Assembly (NCBI GenBank): GCA_007125435.1
Contig: SLDF01000180.1
Coordinates: forward strand, 1 to 7,834
Length of the DNA stretch: 7,834 nt
Direction of reading: 5' to 3'
DNA from: Saprospiraceae bacterium
GTDB taxonomy: Bacteria; Bacteroidota; Bacteroidia; Chitinophagales; Saprospiraceae
Under the pieces are notes generated by a model, which worked only from the letters and a program-made list of their open reading frames with translations, made no database searches and was not told the origin of the DNA. Shown one piece after another: positions 1 to 7,134 of this stretch (position 1 is the stretch's first letter; every line of letters begins with the position of its first letter). The translations under genes and the position numbers were made by a program.

Positions 1-44
1 TCCTTCATTATTTGCTTGACATTTTTAATGATGATCAGGAGAAG

Positions 45-64
45 CTGAGCCAGAGACGGCTCAG
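45..64. repeat. Small perfect hairpin, 7-bp stem
   Basis: CTGAGCC (45-51) is followed by the 6-base spacer AGAGAC and the exact complement GGCTCAG (58-64). It lies only 10 bases before a second perfect hairpin. There is no T-run after it, so it does not look like a standard terminator for a gene left of the window. It could be part of a repeat element that continues to about position 400. The pairing is seen directly; the role is unknown. Confidence 0.5.
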
Positions 65-74
65 TTCCTTCGTT

Positions 75-101
75 ATCAGATTGACATTTAGTCAATCTGA
101 T
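75..101. repeat. Perfect inverted repeat, 11-bp stem and 5-base loop
   Basis: ATCAGATTGAC (75-85), loop ATTTA (86-90) and GTCAATCTGAT (91-101) form a perfect 11-bp stem. A stem this long with a tight loop is unlikely by chance. The downstream bases are TTGCTTCG rather than a T-run, so an intrinsic terminator is possible but not well supported. It may instead be an operator-like palindrome or part of a structured intergenic repeat. No gene flanks it on the left within the window. Confidence 0.6.
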
Positions 102-172
102 TGCTTCGCACCACTCAGTCAGTCCCCTATCTCCATGTTCCTGCTTGCCATTCGTCAGCCACTCATATCGCT

Positions 173-376
173 AATCCGGTTTATGTATTGGAAAGTCGTA
201 ATGAGAGTACGAATGGTAAAAAAATAAGTGATTTCGTGAATGAGCCATAGTCGCTCCTACGGCGATTGAACGAAATCAAGCGAAGCGCCTTATTTTGAAG
301 CCATTCGGAATCGTAATACCCGCCTGCTGCCATCGTCAGGTGGCGGGCAGGGATTTTCCAATGCATAAAACGGGTT
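173..376. repeat. Large imperfect palindrome, possible MITE or structured RNA
   Basis: The outer arms, 173-194 and 355-376, pair at 21 of 22 positions (two as G-T wobbles; the mismatch is 179/370). Inner blocks pair in the same order: 210-216 with 301-307, 221-228 with 289-296, and the nine bases 229-237 with 270-278. A small central hairpin has TCGC 251-254 against GCGA 262-265. The right half carries an extra GC-rich segment (318-352) that is itself partly self-complementary (CCCGCC 319-324, GGCGGG 342-347). The nested, ordered pairing is seen directly. A nonautonomous mobile element or a folded transcript are the likeliest readings. I see no clear target-site duplication and no transposase. 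Short reading frames across it start at weak codons and look accidental. Confidence 0.6.
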
Positions 377-698
377 CAATCCCTCACGCAGAAGACTATG
401 ATTATTGATAATTAGTAACAAGGGGTAGTAGTTCTTACCGAGCGCAGTCGACGCTGACCTAGAGGCAGTTGTATACTTTTATTGTCAGATTGGCAGAGTA
501 ACCTTAGTTTAGGATTCAAATCTGAGTTTAGTCGATGCCGAATCAACGACATCTTTACTTTGTCCTGGAGTCCTGAGAATTGTACTTGTAATTATTTCTA
601 TGATGCTGGCTTTTTCACCCTATTCATCACATAGTCATTCTATTACATAATCGTTTTATATATTTGCGCTTGTATCATAGAAAAAATAGTCATCACAG
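377..698. other. Intergenic region upstream of the acyltransferase pair
   Basis: No reading frame here looks like a gene on either strand. Around 437-455 the sequence CCGAGCGCAGTCGA resembles, from memory, a short CGACTGCGCTCGG-type repeat scattered between genes in many Bacteroidota; this needs a genome-wide comparison. Within it AGCG (441-444) can pair with CGCT (452-455). The last part before the gene is very A/T-rich, as expected of a Bacteroidota promoter and leader. Confidence 0.4.
659..666 (+). promoter_or_regulatory. Possible -7 promoter element of the acyltransferase pair
   Basis: TATATTTG fits the Bacteroidota -7 consensus TAnnTTTG exactly and lies 33 bases before the start codon, which would give a leader of about 25-30 bases. 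No TTG is present at the expected 17-23-base distance upstream, so the -33 half is missing or degenerate. It is the only exact TAnnTTTG match I found between 400 and 698. If real, it would drive both acyltransferase genes. Confidence 0.35.
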
Positions 699-3260
699 AT
701 GATAGCCAATCAGCTTGATTTGACATCTATTACAAATCGTACAGATGACAAAGCTCTTCATAAAATAAGTCCACTGCATCTTGTCCAGATCGTAGTATCA
801 CTTTTACTTATCACAATAGTGATACACTGGCTTAATATCGAAGTCCATATGGATCTTTTGACATTAATGCCTTTGGTAATAGCAGGCTTTATTACTAATA
901 ATATTCTCTCTCTTAGTTACAGGCTACCCTTTCTATTCTTGCTTACTGTTGCAGGAGCTATTGTTTTATTGGGTATTAAGGATGGACTATTATTAGTGAG
1001 CCTTGGTTTGCTGCTATTCTCGGTGGCCCACTTACCGGTGTCATTTAGATTGAGAGTTGCTGCCACATTGATCATTGCGGGCATTTTAGCTTTGAGCAGA
1101 ATGGGCTGGGTGCCTTATCTGGATCGACCCAGGGTTATTTCTATTCTAGGATCGATGTTTATGTTTCGTATGATTCTGTACATGTATGAGTATCGCCTTA
1201 GCCAGAAAAATGCCAATATCTGGTACAGGATAAATTATTTCTTTCTATTGCCCAATCTCTTTTTCCTTATTTTTCCGGTTGTAGATTACAAGACTTTTAT
1301 CTCTTCACATTTCACCACTAGAGCAGTCCATACTTATCGTAGGGGTATTGTATTTATAATCAATGGTGTATTTCACCTCTTTTTGTACAGAATCATATAC
1401 TACTACATGATACCCTCACCCGAGATTATTGATTCATTGAGTAGCTTTTTATATTTCTCTTGTATAAGCTTTGTATTAATAGTAAGGCTTGCAGGAATTT
1501 TTCATTTTTCAGCCGGCGTCATTTGTCTTTTTGGCTTTGATCTTCCAGCCACTTTCCACCACTATTTCTTTGCCCCAAACTTCAATGAATTGTGGCGTAG
1601 AATCAATATTTATTGGCGAGACTTTGTCATCAAGGTGTTCTTTTATCCTATATATTTCAAGGTTAAAAAAATTGGTATTGCCAGCGGCATTTTGGTAACC
1701 GTCATGATTGTATTTATGATTAACTGGTTATTGCACAGCTATCAGTGGTTTTGGATCAAGGGATACTTTCCTGTTACCATACAGGATGCTGTTTTCTGGT
1801 CCAGCTTTGGTATCGCCGTAGGCATCAACTCTTATATTCAGAATACCAAACCAAGGAAACAACCATCTCAAATAGCCTTGCCACCTCTTAAGGCGTCAGT
1901 TAATAAGTGTCTCAGTATCCTAGGTGTATTCATTTTTATGTCAGTTGTCTATACGTTTTGGACAACTGAGGATATAGAAGGATGGATGACAATGTTCCGT
2001 TCCAGTAGTCGCTTTACATGGTCTAATATATTTACACTCCTGGCCTATCTTGGCCTTGTATTCACCTTACTCGTCTCAGGAGATTTACTTTTATCAAGAC
2101 TGAGCAAAAAAGGAATAAACCCTTTTAAGTGGCCGTATCACAAAAAGTTTTACATTGCCCTCGCCACAGTTTCAATATTAGCAGCAATCTCATCTCCCAA
2201 AATAGTCAATCTCATTGAAAGTCGTACAGATTTTGATATGGATCCAGTCATACATACCAGACTCAACCAAGTCGACCTCGAAAAACAGTTTATTGGCTAC
2301 TATGAAACACTCCTGCCCAATGACAGAGTTTTAGATACACCACTGGACAACTTGAATGAAGAAAGAGGCGAATCGTGGCGCCCACTCTCCGATTTGGGTG
2401 GCATAATAGAAGATGACAATATGTTCTTGAGACAATTAAAGCCTAATCTCGACATAGTCTTCAAGGATCAGCCGTTTAGAACAAACGACTTAGGTTTACA
2501 CGACAGACCATATAGCAGACAAAAACCTATCCAGTCCATTCGAATGGCCATTCTGGGAGGATCCATAGAAATGGGCGGAGGTGTACCCTTCGACCTGTCT
2601 TACTCCAATATACTCGAGGACCATATGAATGCCCAAAAGGGAGACGGGCAATCTATGGAAGTCTTGAATTTTGGCGTAGCTAATAATCATATCTTTAACC
2701 AGATACCTCTTATAGATCAAGTTTTATCCGATCTGGAGATAGACATTATCATGTACACAGCACATCTCCATGAACACGGTAGGATGATTAGAAACCTGGA
2801 TGAACTCAGGCTCAACTATGACATATCTAACTATCCTTTCCTTTTAGACTTGTTTGATGAGTTGGGAATAGACAACAACACCAATAGTAGAGAATTCAAA
2901 AAATCTATGCTTCCTTATGAAAATGAAATCATCGAATGGGCATACAGATACATTTATGATCAGACTATAGCACTTGGTGCGACACCACTCTGGGTCTACA
3001 TCCCGGCTGTAGCTAAATCTCAAAATCACGAAGAAGCTTCAACGTTGACTACACTTGCCGAGCGTATAGGATATTCGACGTATAATCTTGTAAACGCCTT
3101 TGACGATGAAGACATGGAAAAACTCATGTTAGCACCATGGGACAGACACTTTAGTCAAAAGGCACATGAGGTAGTTGGTACTGAGCTGCATAAACAATTG
3201 AGAACATCACCGGCTATTCATGATTTTATTCAACCTCAAAAGTCCAGTGAAGATGAATAA
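699..3260 (+). CDS. MBOAT acyltransferase fused to SGNH-like domain, copy 1
   Basis: The protein is 853 residues. Residues ~27-500 are strongly hydrophobic with about 14-16 membrane segments. They hold an MBOAT core: LPATF at 282-286, APNFNELWRRINIYW at 292-306, and a probable catalytic His346 in INWLLH inside a membrane helix. The His of the bacterial RWHIS motif is Asn303 here. After the last helix (~484-499) comes a soluble, presumably periplasmic SGNH-like domain. It has FRTNDLGL (593-600), the nucleophile Ser622 in LGGSIEMGGG, and Asp815/His817 in APWDRHFS. Block II Gly and block III Asn are replaced by Asn662 and His691. By analogy with AlgI/AlgJ or DltB/DltD, the MBOAT half should bring an acyl group across the membrane and the SGNH half pass it to an envelope polymer; donor and acceptor are unknown. 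There is no Shine-Dalgarno sequence. The start is the ATG at 699, whose N-terminus aligns with that of copy 2. Confidence 0.85.
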   Translation: MIANQLDLTSITNRTDDKALHKISPLHLVQIVVSLLLITIVIHWLNIEVHMDLLTLMPLVIAGFITNNILSLSYRLPFLFLLTVAGAIVLLGIKDGLLLVSLGLLLFSVAHLPVSFRLRVAATLIIAGILALSRMGWVPYLDRPRVISILGSMFMFRMILYMYEYRLSQKNANIWYRINYFFLLPNLFFLIFPVVDYKTFISSHFTTRAVHTYRRGIVFIINGVFHLFLYRIIYYYMIPSPEIIDSLSSFLYFSCISFVLIVRLAGIFHFSAGVICLFGFDLPATFHHYFFAPNFNELWRRINIYWRDFVIKVFFYPIYFKVKKIGIASGILVTVMIVFMINWLLHSYQWFWIKGYFPVTIQDAVFWSSFGIAVGINSYIQNTKPRKQPSQIALPPLKASVNKCLSILGVFIFMSVVYTFWTTEDIEGWMTMFRSSSRFTWSNIFTLLAYLGLVFTLLVSGDLLLSRLSKKGINPFKWPYHKKFYIALATVSILAAISSPKIVNLIESRTDFDMDPVIHTRLNQVDLEKQFIGYYETLLPNDRVLDTPLDNLNEERGESWRPLSDLGGIIEDDNMFLRQLKPNLDIVFKDQPFRTNDLGLHDRPYSRQKPIQSIRMAILGGSIEMGGGVPFDLSYSNILEDHMNAQKGDGQSMEVLNFGVANNHIFNQIPLIDQVLSDLEIDIIMYTAHLHEHGRMIRNLDELRLNYDISNYPFLLDLFDELGIDNNTNSREFKKSMLPYENEIIEWAYRYIYDQTIALGATPLWVYIPAVAKSQNHEEASTLTTLAERIGYSTYNLVNAFDDEDMEKLMLAPWDRHFSQKAHEVVGTELHKQLRTSPAIHDFIQPQKSSEDE

Positions 3261-5814
3261 AATAGTCGCTGCATTGGATTTACGATCATCATCAAACGAG
3301 GATCGTGCACAACCCGTCCATCGTATCACATTCCTAAATCTACTGTGGACGATATTGGGTATCACAGCTATATCAGTAACTATATATCAATTTAATCTTG
3401 AATCTGAAATCGGGCTTATAAGAATAATGCCCATAGTCCTTGTTGGCTTTTTCATCCATGCTATCGCACCTCTGGAATGGCGCCCACCTTTATTCTTTGG
3501 ACTGACGACCATAGGTTTAGTCTCTATTCTTGGATGGTGGGATGGTGGAATTCTCATTTTTCTTGGCTTGTCTTTATTTAGTCTTGCCAACCTCCAAGTT
3601 CAAAATACTATCAAATACACACTAATCATAATTTTTGTCGTTTTTTTAGCCGTCTCAAGAGTAGGCTGGGTATCATGGTTCGACAAGCCTGAAGTCATTA
3701 CTATTCTCGGCGCATTATTTATGTTTCGCCTCATGGTCTATCTATATGAAATCAGGCTTGGTGATAAGAACAAAAATATATGGCAAAAACTGAATTACTT
3801 CTTCTTACTTCCCAACTTGATCTTCTTTATTTTTCCTGTTGTCGACTATAAGACATTCACACAAAAATACTACGATCAGGAAGCCTTCAAGACCTATCAG
3901 AAAGGTATCGTTTGGATGGCAAATGGTATTCTTCATCTCTTTCTTTACCGCATCATTTATTATTTTATTATTCCTTCTCCTTTGGAGGTATCTGACCCTA
4001 TGGGTCTACTTTATTTTACGGGTTCATCATATGCATTAGTTGTGAGATTGGCAGGGATTTTTCATTTCTCAGCAGGTGTTTTATGCTTATTTGGCTACAA
4101 TCTCCCTCCTACATTTTTTCATTACTTTTTTGCTCCAAACTTCAACGAGTTGTGGAGAAGAATCAATATCTACTGGAGAGATTTCATGGTCAAAGTTTTC
4201 TATTTTCCCATCTACTTCAGGTTAAAACATTTGGGTATCATTAATGCCATAGTCTTATCTATTCTTATAGTCTTTGTCATCAATTGGTTTTTGCATGGCT
4301 ATCAGTGGTTTTGGATAAGAGGTACATTTCCTTTGACCATACAAGATGCTGTATTTTGGTCTATTTTTGGCATTGGAGTTGCAATCAATTCGGCCCTTTC
4401 AGCCAAGAAATCTACCAAAAATAAGTCCAACTCTGAATCGCCCGGCTTCACCCTGCAAAAATCATTCTTGCATGCTTGCAGTGTTTTTGGAGTTTTTGCT
4501 TTTATGTCGATGACGTGGTCATTTTGGATCACCGAAGATATTGGTGCATGGCAATCGATGGTTCTATCCGCAATGGACTCCGGTCTGTCGTCGTATATTG
4601 TTTTTACCATCAGTATCGTATTAATCATAGCTTTTGGTATGGGGCTACAATGGTTATTACACGCACTGAGCAGGCGGCAGCTTAATCCATTCGAGATGAC
4701 CCATTCGGCCAGATTCATGCCGGTGATGCTGATTTTGTTCTCCGTTATTTTCCTGTCCCTGCCATTCAATATTGAAAAAATCGAAGACCATTTTGCTTTT
4801 GAAATGGACCCTGTATTGCACACCAGACTCAATAAAACAGACAGAGAAAGACAGTTCAAAGGATATTATGAGACCCTATTGCCAAGCCCACAGCTGATGG
4901 ACACACCCCTCGAACAACTCCAGAGGAAACGGCCTGATGATTGGCAAAACCTTCATGCTCTTGACGCCATGAATACAGAGGATAATATACTCATGTATAG
5001 CATAAGGCCCAATCTAGACATTACTTTTAAAAGATCTTCTTTTAGAACCAATAGCTACGGATTGAGAGGACCAGAAATATCACTAATACCAAAAGAAAAC
5101 ACAAATAGAATCGCTCTTATGGGTGGGTCTATCGAGTTGGGAGGAGGTGTGCCTTACGAAGAAACTTTCAGCCAGATTTGGCAGCAGGGTCTAAATGAAC
5201 ATCATAATGAGTCCACTTCTTTTGAGGTTGTAAACTTTGCTGTCACTGGATATCACCTCCCCGAGCAAGTTTACTTGATGAAGCATAAAGTCATGGCATT
5301 CAAGCCTAATGTCATTGTCTATACGGCACACTCTAATGAAAAATTGAGAACATTGAGAGGGCTTTATCAAATATTCTTAGCAGGCTACCATCTTGAAGAA
5401 GAATTTATCCGGGACCTGATCCTTCGAGCCGATATCGAGCCCAATATCGATAGACGTATTTTTGAGCAAAAGCTTCTTCCTTTCGCCGATGAGTTAATCG
5501 AGTGGGGACTTAAAATAATCTATGAAATAGGACAGCGTCAAAATGCCGAAATGCTATGGATATATGTACCAAGCGGCATGGACAACTCAGTACCAGGCGA
5601 AAAAGAAGAGCTGATGAAACTGGCAAAAAAGATAGGATTCCATATCATTGACCTACAACCCTATTACAATACCATGCAAGAAACTGAGCTTATGTTGGCA
5701 CCCTGGGATAATCACCTAAGCCTTAAAGCTCACCAGGTATATGGCAAAGGCCTGACAAAAGAAAGCTTGAAAATTGAAGGTCTGTTTAATAGTCCAAATG
5801 GTCTTAATGACTAA
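3253..5814 (+). CDS. MBOAT acyltransferase fused to SGNH-like domain, copy 2
   Basis: This is a paralog of the preceding gene with the same order of parts. I chose the ATG at 3253 (8-bp overlap with the upstream stop) over the in-frame ATG at 3220. It gives 853 residues, the same as copy 1, and aligns the N-termini (LDL motif near residue 8). Membrane segments run from ~28 to ~505. The MBOAT core is nearly identical to copy 1: over residues 265-322, 49 of 58 positions match by hand count. Asn305 replaces the RWHIS His, and His348 in INWFLH is the probable catalytic His. The C-terminal SGNH domain is complete: Ser626 in MGGSIELGGG, block II Gly666 in NFAVTGYH, block III Asn695 in TAHSNE, and Asp819/His821 in APWDNHLS. 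This copy is the better candidate for an active extracytoplasmic acyl or acetyl transferase. The overlap points to one operon with coupled translation. The exact substrate cannot be told. Confidence 0.86.
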   Translation: MNKIVAALDLRSSSNEDRAQPVHRITFLNLLWTILGITAISVTIYQFNLESEIGLIRIMPIVLVGFFIHAIAPLEWRPPLFFGLTTIGLVSILGWWDGGILIFLGLSLFSLANLQVQNTIKYTLIIIFVVFLAVSRVGWVSWFDKPEVITILGALFMFRLMVYLYEIRLGDKNKNIWQKLNYFFLLPNLIFFIFPVVDYKTFTQKYYDQEAFKTYQKGIVWMANGILHLFLYRIIYYFIIPSPLEVSDPMGLLYFTGSSYALVVRLAGIFHFSAGVLCLFGYNLPPTFFHYFFAPNFNELWRRINIYWRDFMVKVFYFPIYFRLKHLGIINAIVLSILIVFVINWFLHGYQWFWIRGTFPLTIQDAVFWSIFGIGVAINSALSAKKSTKNKSNSESPGFTLQKSFLHACSVFGVFAFMSMTWSFWITEDIGAWQSMVLSAMDSGLSSYIVFTISIVLIIAFGMGLQWLLHALSRRQLNPFEMTHSARFMPVMLILFSVIFLSLPFNIEKIEDHFAFEMDPVLHTRLNKTDRERQFKGYYETLLPSPQLMDTPLEQLQRKRPDDWQNLHALDAMNTEDNILMYSIRPNLDITFKRSSFRTNSYGLRGPEISLIPKENTNRIALMGGSIELGGGVPYEETFSQIWQQGLNEHHNESTSFEVVNFAVTGYHLPEQVYLMKHKVMAFKPNVIVYTAHSNEKLRTLRGLYQIFLAGYHLEEEFIRDLILRADIEPNIDRRIFEQKLLPFADELIEWGLKIIYEIGQRQNAEMLWIYVPSGMDNSVPGEKEELMKLAKKIGFHIIDLQPYYNTMQETELMLAPWDNHLSLKAHQVYGKGLTKESLKIEGLFNSPNGLND

Positions 5815-5832
5815 GATACATTCACTAAAACC
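5815..5832. other. Very short gap between convergent genes
   Basis: Only 18 bases separate the stop of the second acyltransferase gene from the stop of the minus-strand sulfotransferase gene. I see no hairpin with a T-run here or in the adjoining gene ends. Transcripts from the two sides probably overlap, or end by a mechanism not visible in the sequence. Confidence 0.5.
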
Positions 5833-6777
5833 TTATTCATGCCTTTCTAAAGCTTTGTAATCGTCCATGACAGACTCCACATCGCTTTTTGAATAAAATG
5901 ACCAGTAAGCACCATCTGAAGCCAGCAACTGCTCTCCCATTGCGATCATATCAGCGGGATTATAGATTACACTTACATTTTTATTTTCAAGCGAGGCATT
6001 GTATACTATCTTCTGCTTGGTAATACCTGAAAGTATAGCACCTTCTTTTGCAATGACATCTTCGTACCTTATGATCTGCTCTTCCTTGAGTTGGCTGTAT
6101 TGGCTAAAGTAGTAATCCATAATGATAAGCTGCTTTGCCAAAACATCCTGGACCGAATTAAGCCTTGTCAATAGGTCTGGATCAAGCACTTCAAGATGTC
6201 GCATGACGCCTCTTGACACCGGAACATTCACGCTATTCCAAGATCCCAGCACGGCCAGTGGGTTTCGGATAATGGCGTAGTACTCATAGATAGCGTTTAA
6301 TTCAGATAGAAGTAAAGTGAATACAGAGTTGTGTTTCAGAATAAGCTTAAAATCCTTACTCAATGGCTTATCAAACGACACAACTTCACGATTTATCACC
6401 TTTCGCCGCTTTCCTTCTGTCCGCTCATAGTGATTATCCGTCAGTTTACCATCTTTAACTCTGGCTACCGCTGTTCCATTGTTAAGGAGGGACCTTCGAA
6501 ATGATGCATAGGATGCTTTCGTCAGTTTGACAGCCGATTCTCTGATTTTAACTCCACCTCTCTTTTTACTTTTCCACTGTATGGGTTCATTGAGTGCAAT
6601 GACATTTTCCTGATCACTCAGGATCTTTGTTGCCAGTGTCGTGCCTGATCTAGGCAGACCGGTTAATACAATATCATTTTCGTCGGGACTTGGGGTTATC
6701 CACTTTTGAAATAGGTCTAATAGAGCCATATGTGAAAAAATTTGGTCTTTACCAATGTCTTTATAGGTATGGATCAT
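5833..6777 (-). CDS. PAPS-dependent sulfotransferase-like protein
   Basis: From the ATG at 6777 the protein is 314 residues, a normal length for a sulfotransferase domain protein, with no signal peptide or membrane segment. The 5'-phosphosulfate loop is clear near the N-terminus: TGLPRSGTTL at residues 39-48, followed by the NEP of strand 2. The 3'-phosphate site is IIRNPLAVLGSW, with Arg171 and Ser179 as the expected contacts. A typical RYEDV lies at 237-241. The family moves a sulfonate from PAPS to a hydroxyl or amine of a sugar, lipid or peptide; the acceptor cannot be told from sequence. An upstream TTG at 6798 would add seven residues, but the ATG is preferred because a well-formed promoter places the transcript start only about 10 bases before that TTG. 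The gene is convergent with the acyltransferase pair and so separately transcribed. A role in modifying the same envelope molecule is inference from position only. Confidence 0.85.
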   Translation of the reverse strand: MIHTYKDIGKDQIFSHMALLDLFQKWITPSPDENDIVLTGLPRSGTTLATKILSDQENVIALNEPIQWKSKKRGGVKIRESAVKLTKASYASFRRSLLNNGTAVARVKDGKLTDNHYERTEGKRRKVINREVVSFDKPLSKDFKLILKHNSVFTLLLSELNAIYEYYAIIRNPLAVLGSWNSVNVPVSRGVMRHLEVLDPDLLTRLNSVQDVLAKQLIIMDYYFSQYSQLKEEQIIRYEDVIAKEGAILSGITKQKIVYNASLENKNVSVIYNPADMIAMGEQLLASDGAYWSFYSKSDVESVMDDYKALERHE

Positions 6778-6815
6778 ATTGCTTTGAACAGAATCCAATC
6801 ACGAACATCAAAGCA

Positions 6816-6848
6816 CAAAATTAACATTTAATACTTTACATTATCCAA
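6816..6848 (-). promoter_or_regulatory. Bacteroidota-type promoter of the sulfotransferase gene
   Basis: Read on the minus strand, TTG (6848-6846) is followed by 22 bases and then TAATTTTG (6823-6816). This fits TTG-N17-23-TAnnTTTG, the primary sigma-factor promoter described for Bacteroides and Flavobacterium. Transcription would start near 6809, giving a leader of about 32 bases to the ATG at 6777. This is the best promoter match in the window. Confidence 0.55.
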
Positions 6849-7134
6849 AATCATATTTAAATCTTAGTACATGTATCATAAGATTGTTAGTACGAGTATA
6901 TATCTTTCATGATAAAGGGTTCAAAAAGCGTATATTTACCGCTGAATATGGTAAGCCCTGAGACCTGGCAAATTATTTAATCCATATAGAATAGTAAAGC
7001 TTTTTGTTTGCGTTTTTTAAAGTGTCAAGATATTTGGATTGAAAGGCTTTATCTTAATTCAAGACTCAATCAGCTTTCAATAATAAACCCTGCAGCAAAA
7101 CTAAAGTTATTCACATTAAAACCATTCTAATTTT
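6849..7134. other. A/T-rich intergenic region between divergent genes
   Basis: No gene is visible. TTACC (6936-6940) and GGTAA (6950-6954) form a small inverted repeat with a 9-base loop. ATTGAAAG (7038-7045) and CTTTCAAT (7074-7081) form an exact 8-bp inverted repeat around a 28-base spacer; with one bulged base it extends by two more pairs (CT 7047-7048 with AG 7072-7073). I found no exact TAnnTTTG on the plus strand to serve the downstream thioesterase gene, so its promoter is unidentified. Confidence 0.4.

Noticed and set aside
12..227. 71-residue plus-strand reading frame
   Set aside because: It begins at TTG, runs through two hairpins and the left arm of the large palindrome, and its product has no recognisable composition or motif.
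181..366. 61-residue minus-strand reading frame
   Set aside because: It lies entirely within the palindrome and its frame is explained by the repeat; there is no family resemblance.
372..383. GGGTTCAATCCC, like the T-arm of a tRNA
   Set aside because: The loop is six bases rather than seven, and no acceptor, D or anticodon arm can be placed upstream. It is part of the palindrome's right edge.
3220..3252. Upstream ATG for copy 2 that would add 11 residues
   Set aside because: It lengthens the overlap to 41 bp and breaks the N-terminal alignment and equal length with copy 1; the ATG at 3253 fits better.
4302..4859. 185-residue minus-strand reading frame
   Set aside because: It is antisense to the conserved membrane region of copy 2, whose frame is strongly supported; the antisense product shows no domain.
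5780..5850. Bidirectional terminator between the convergent genes
   Set aside because: No stem of useful length with a T-run on either strand was found around the 18-base gap.
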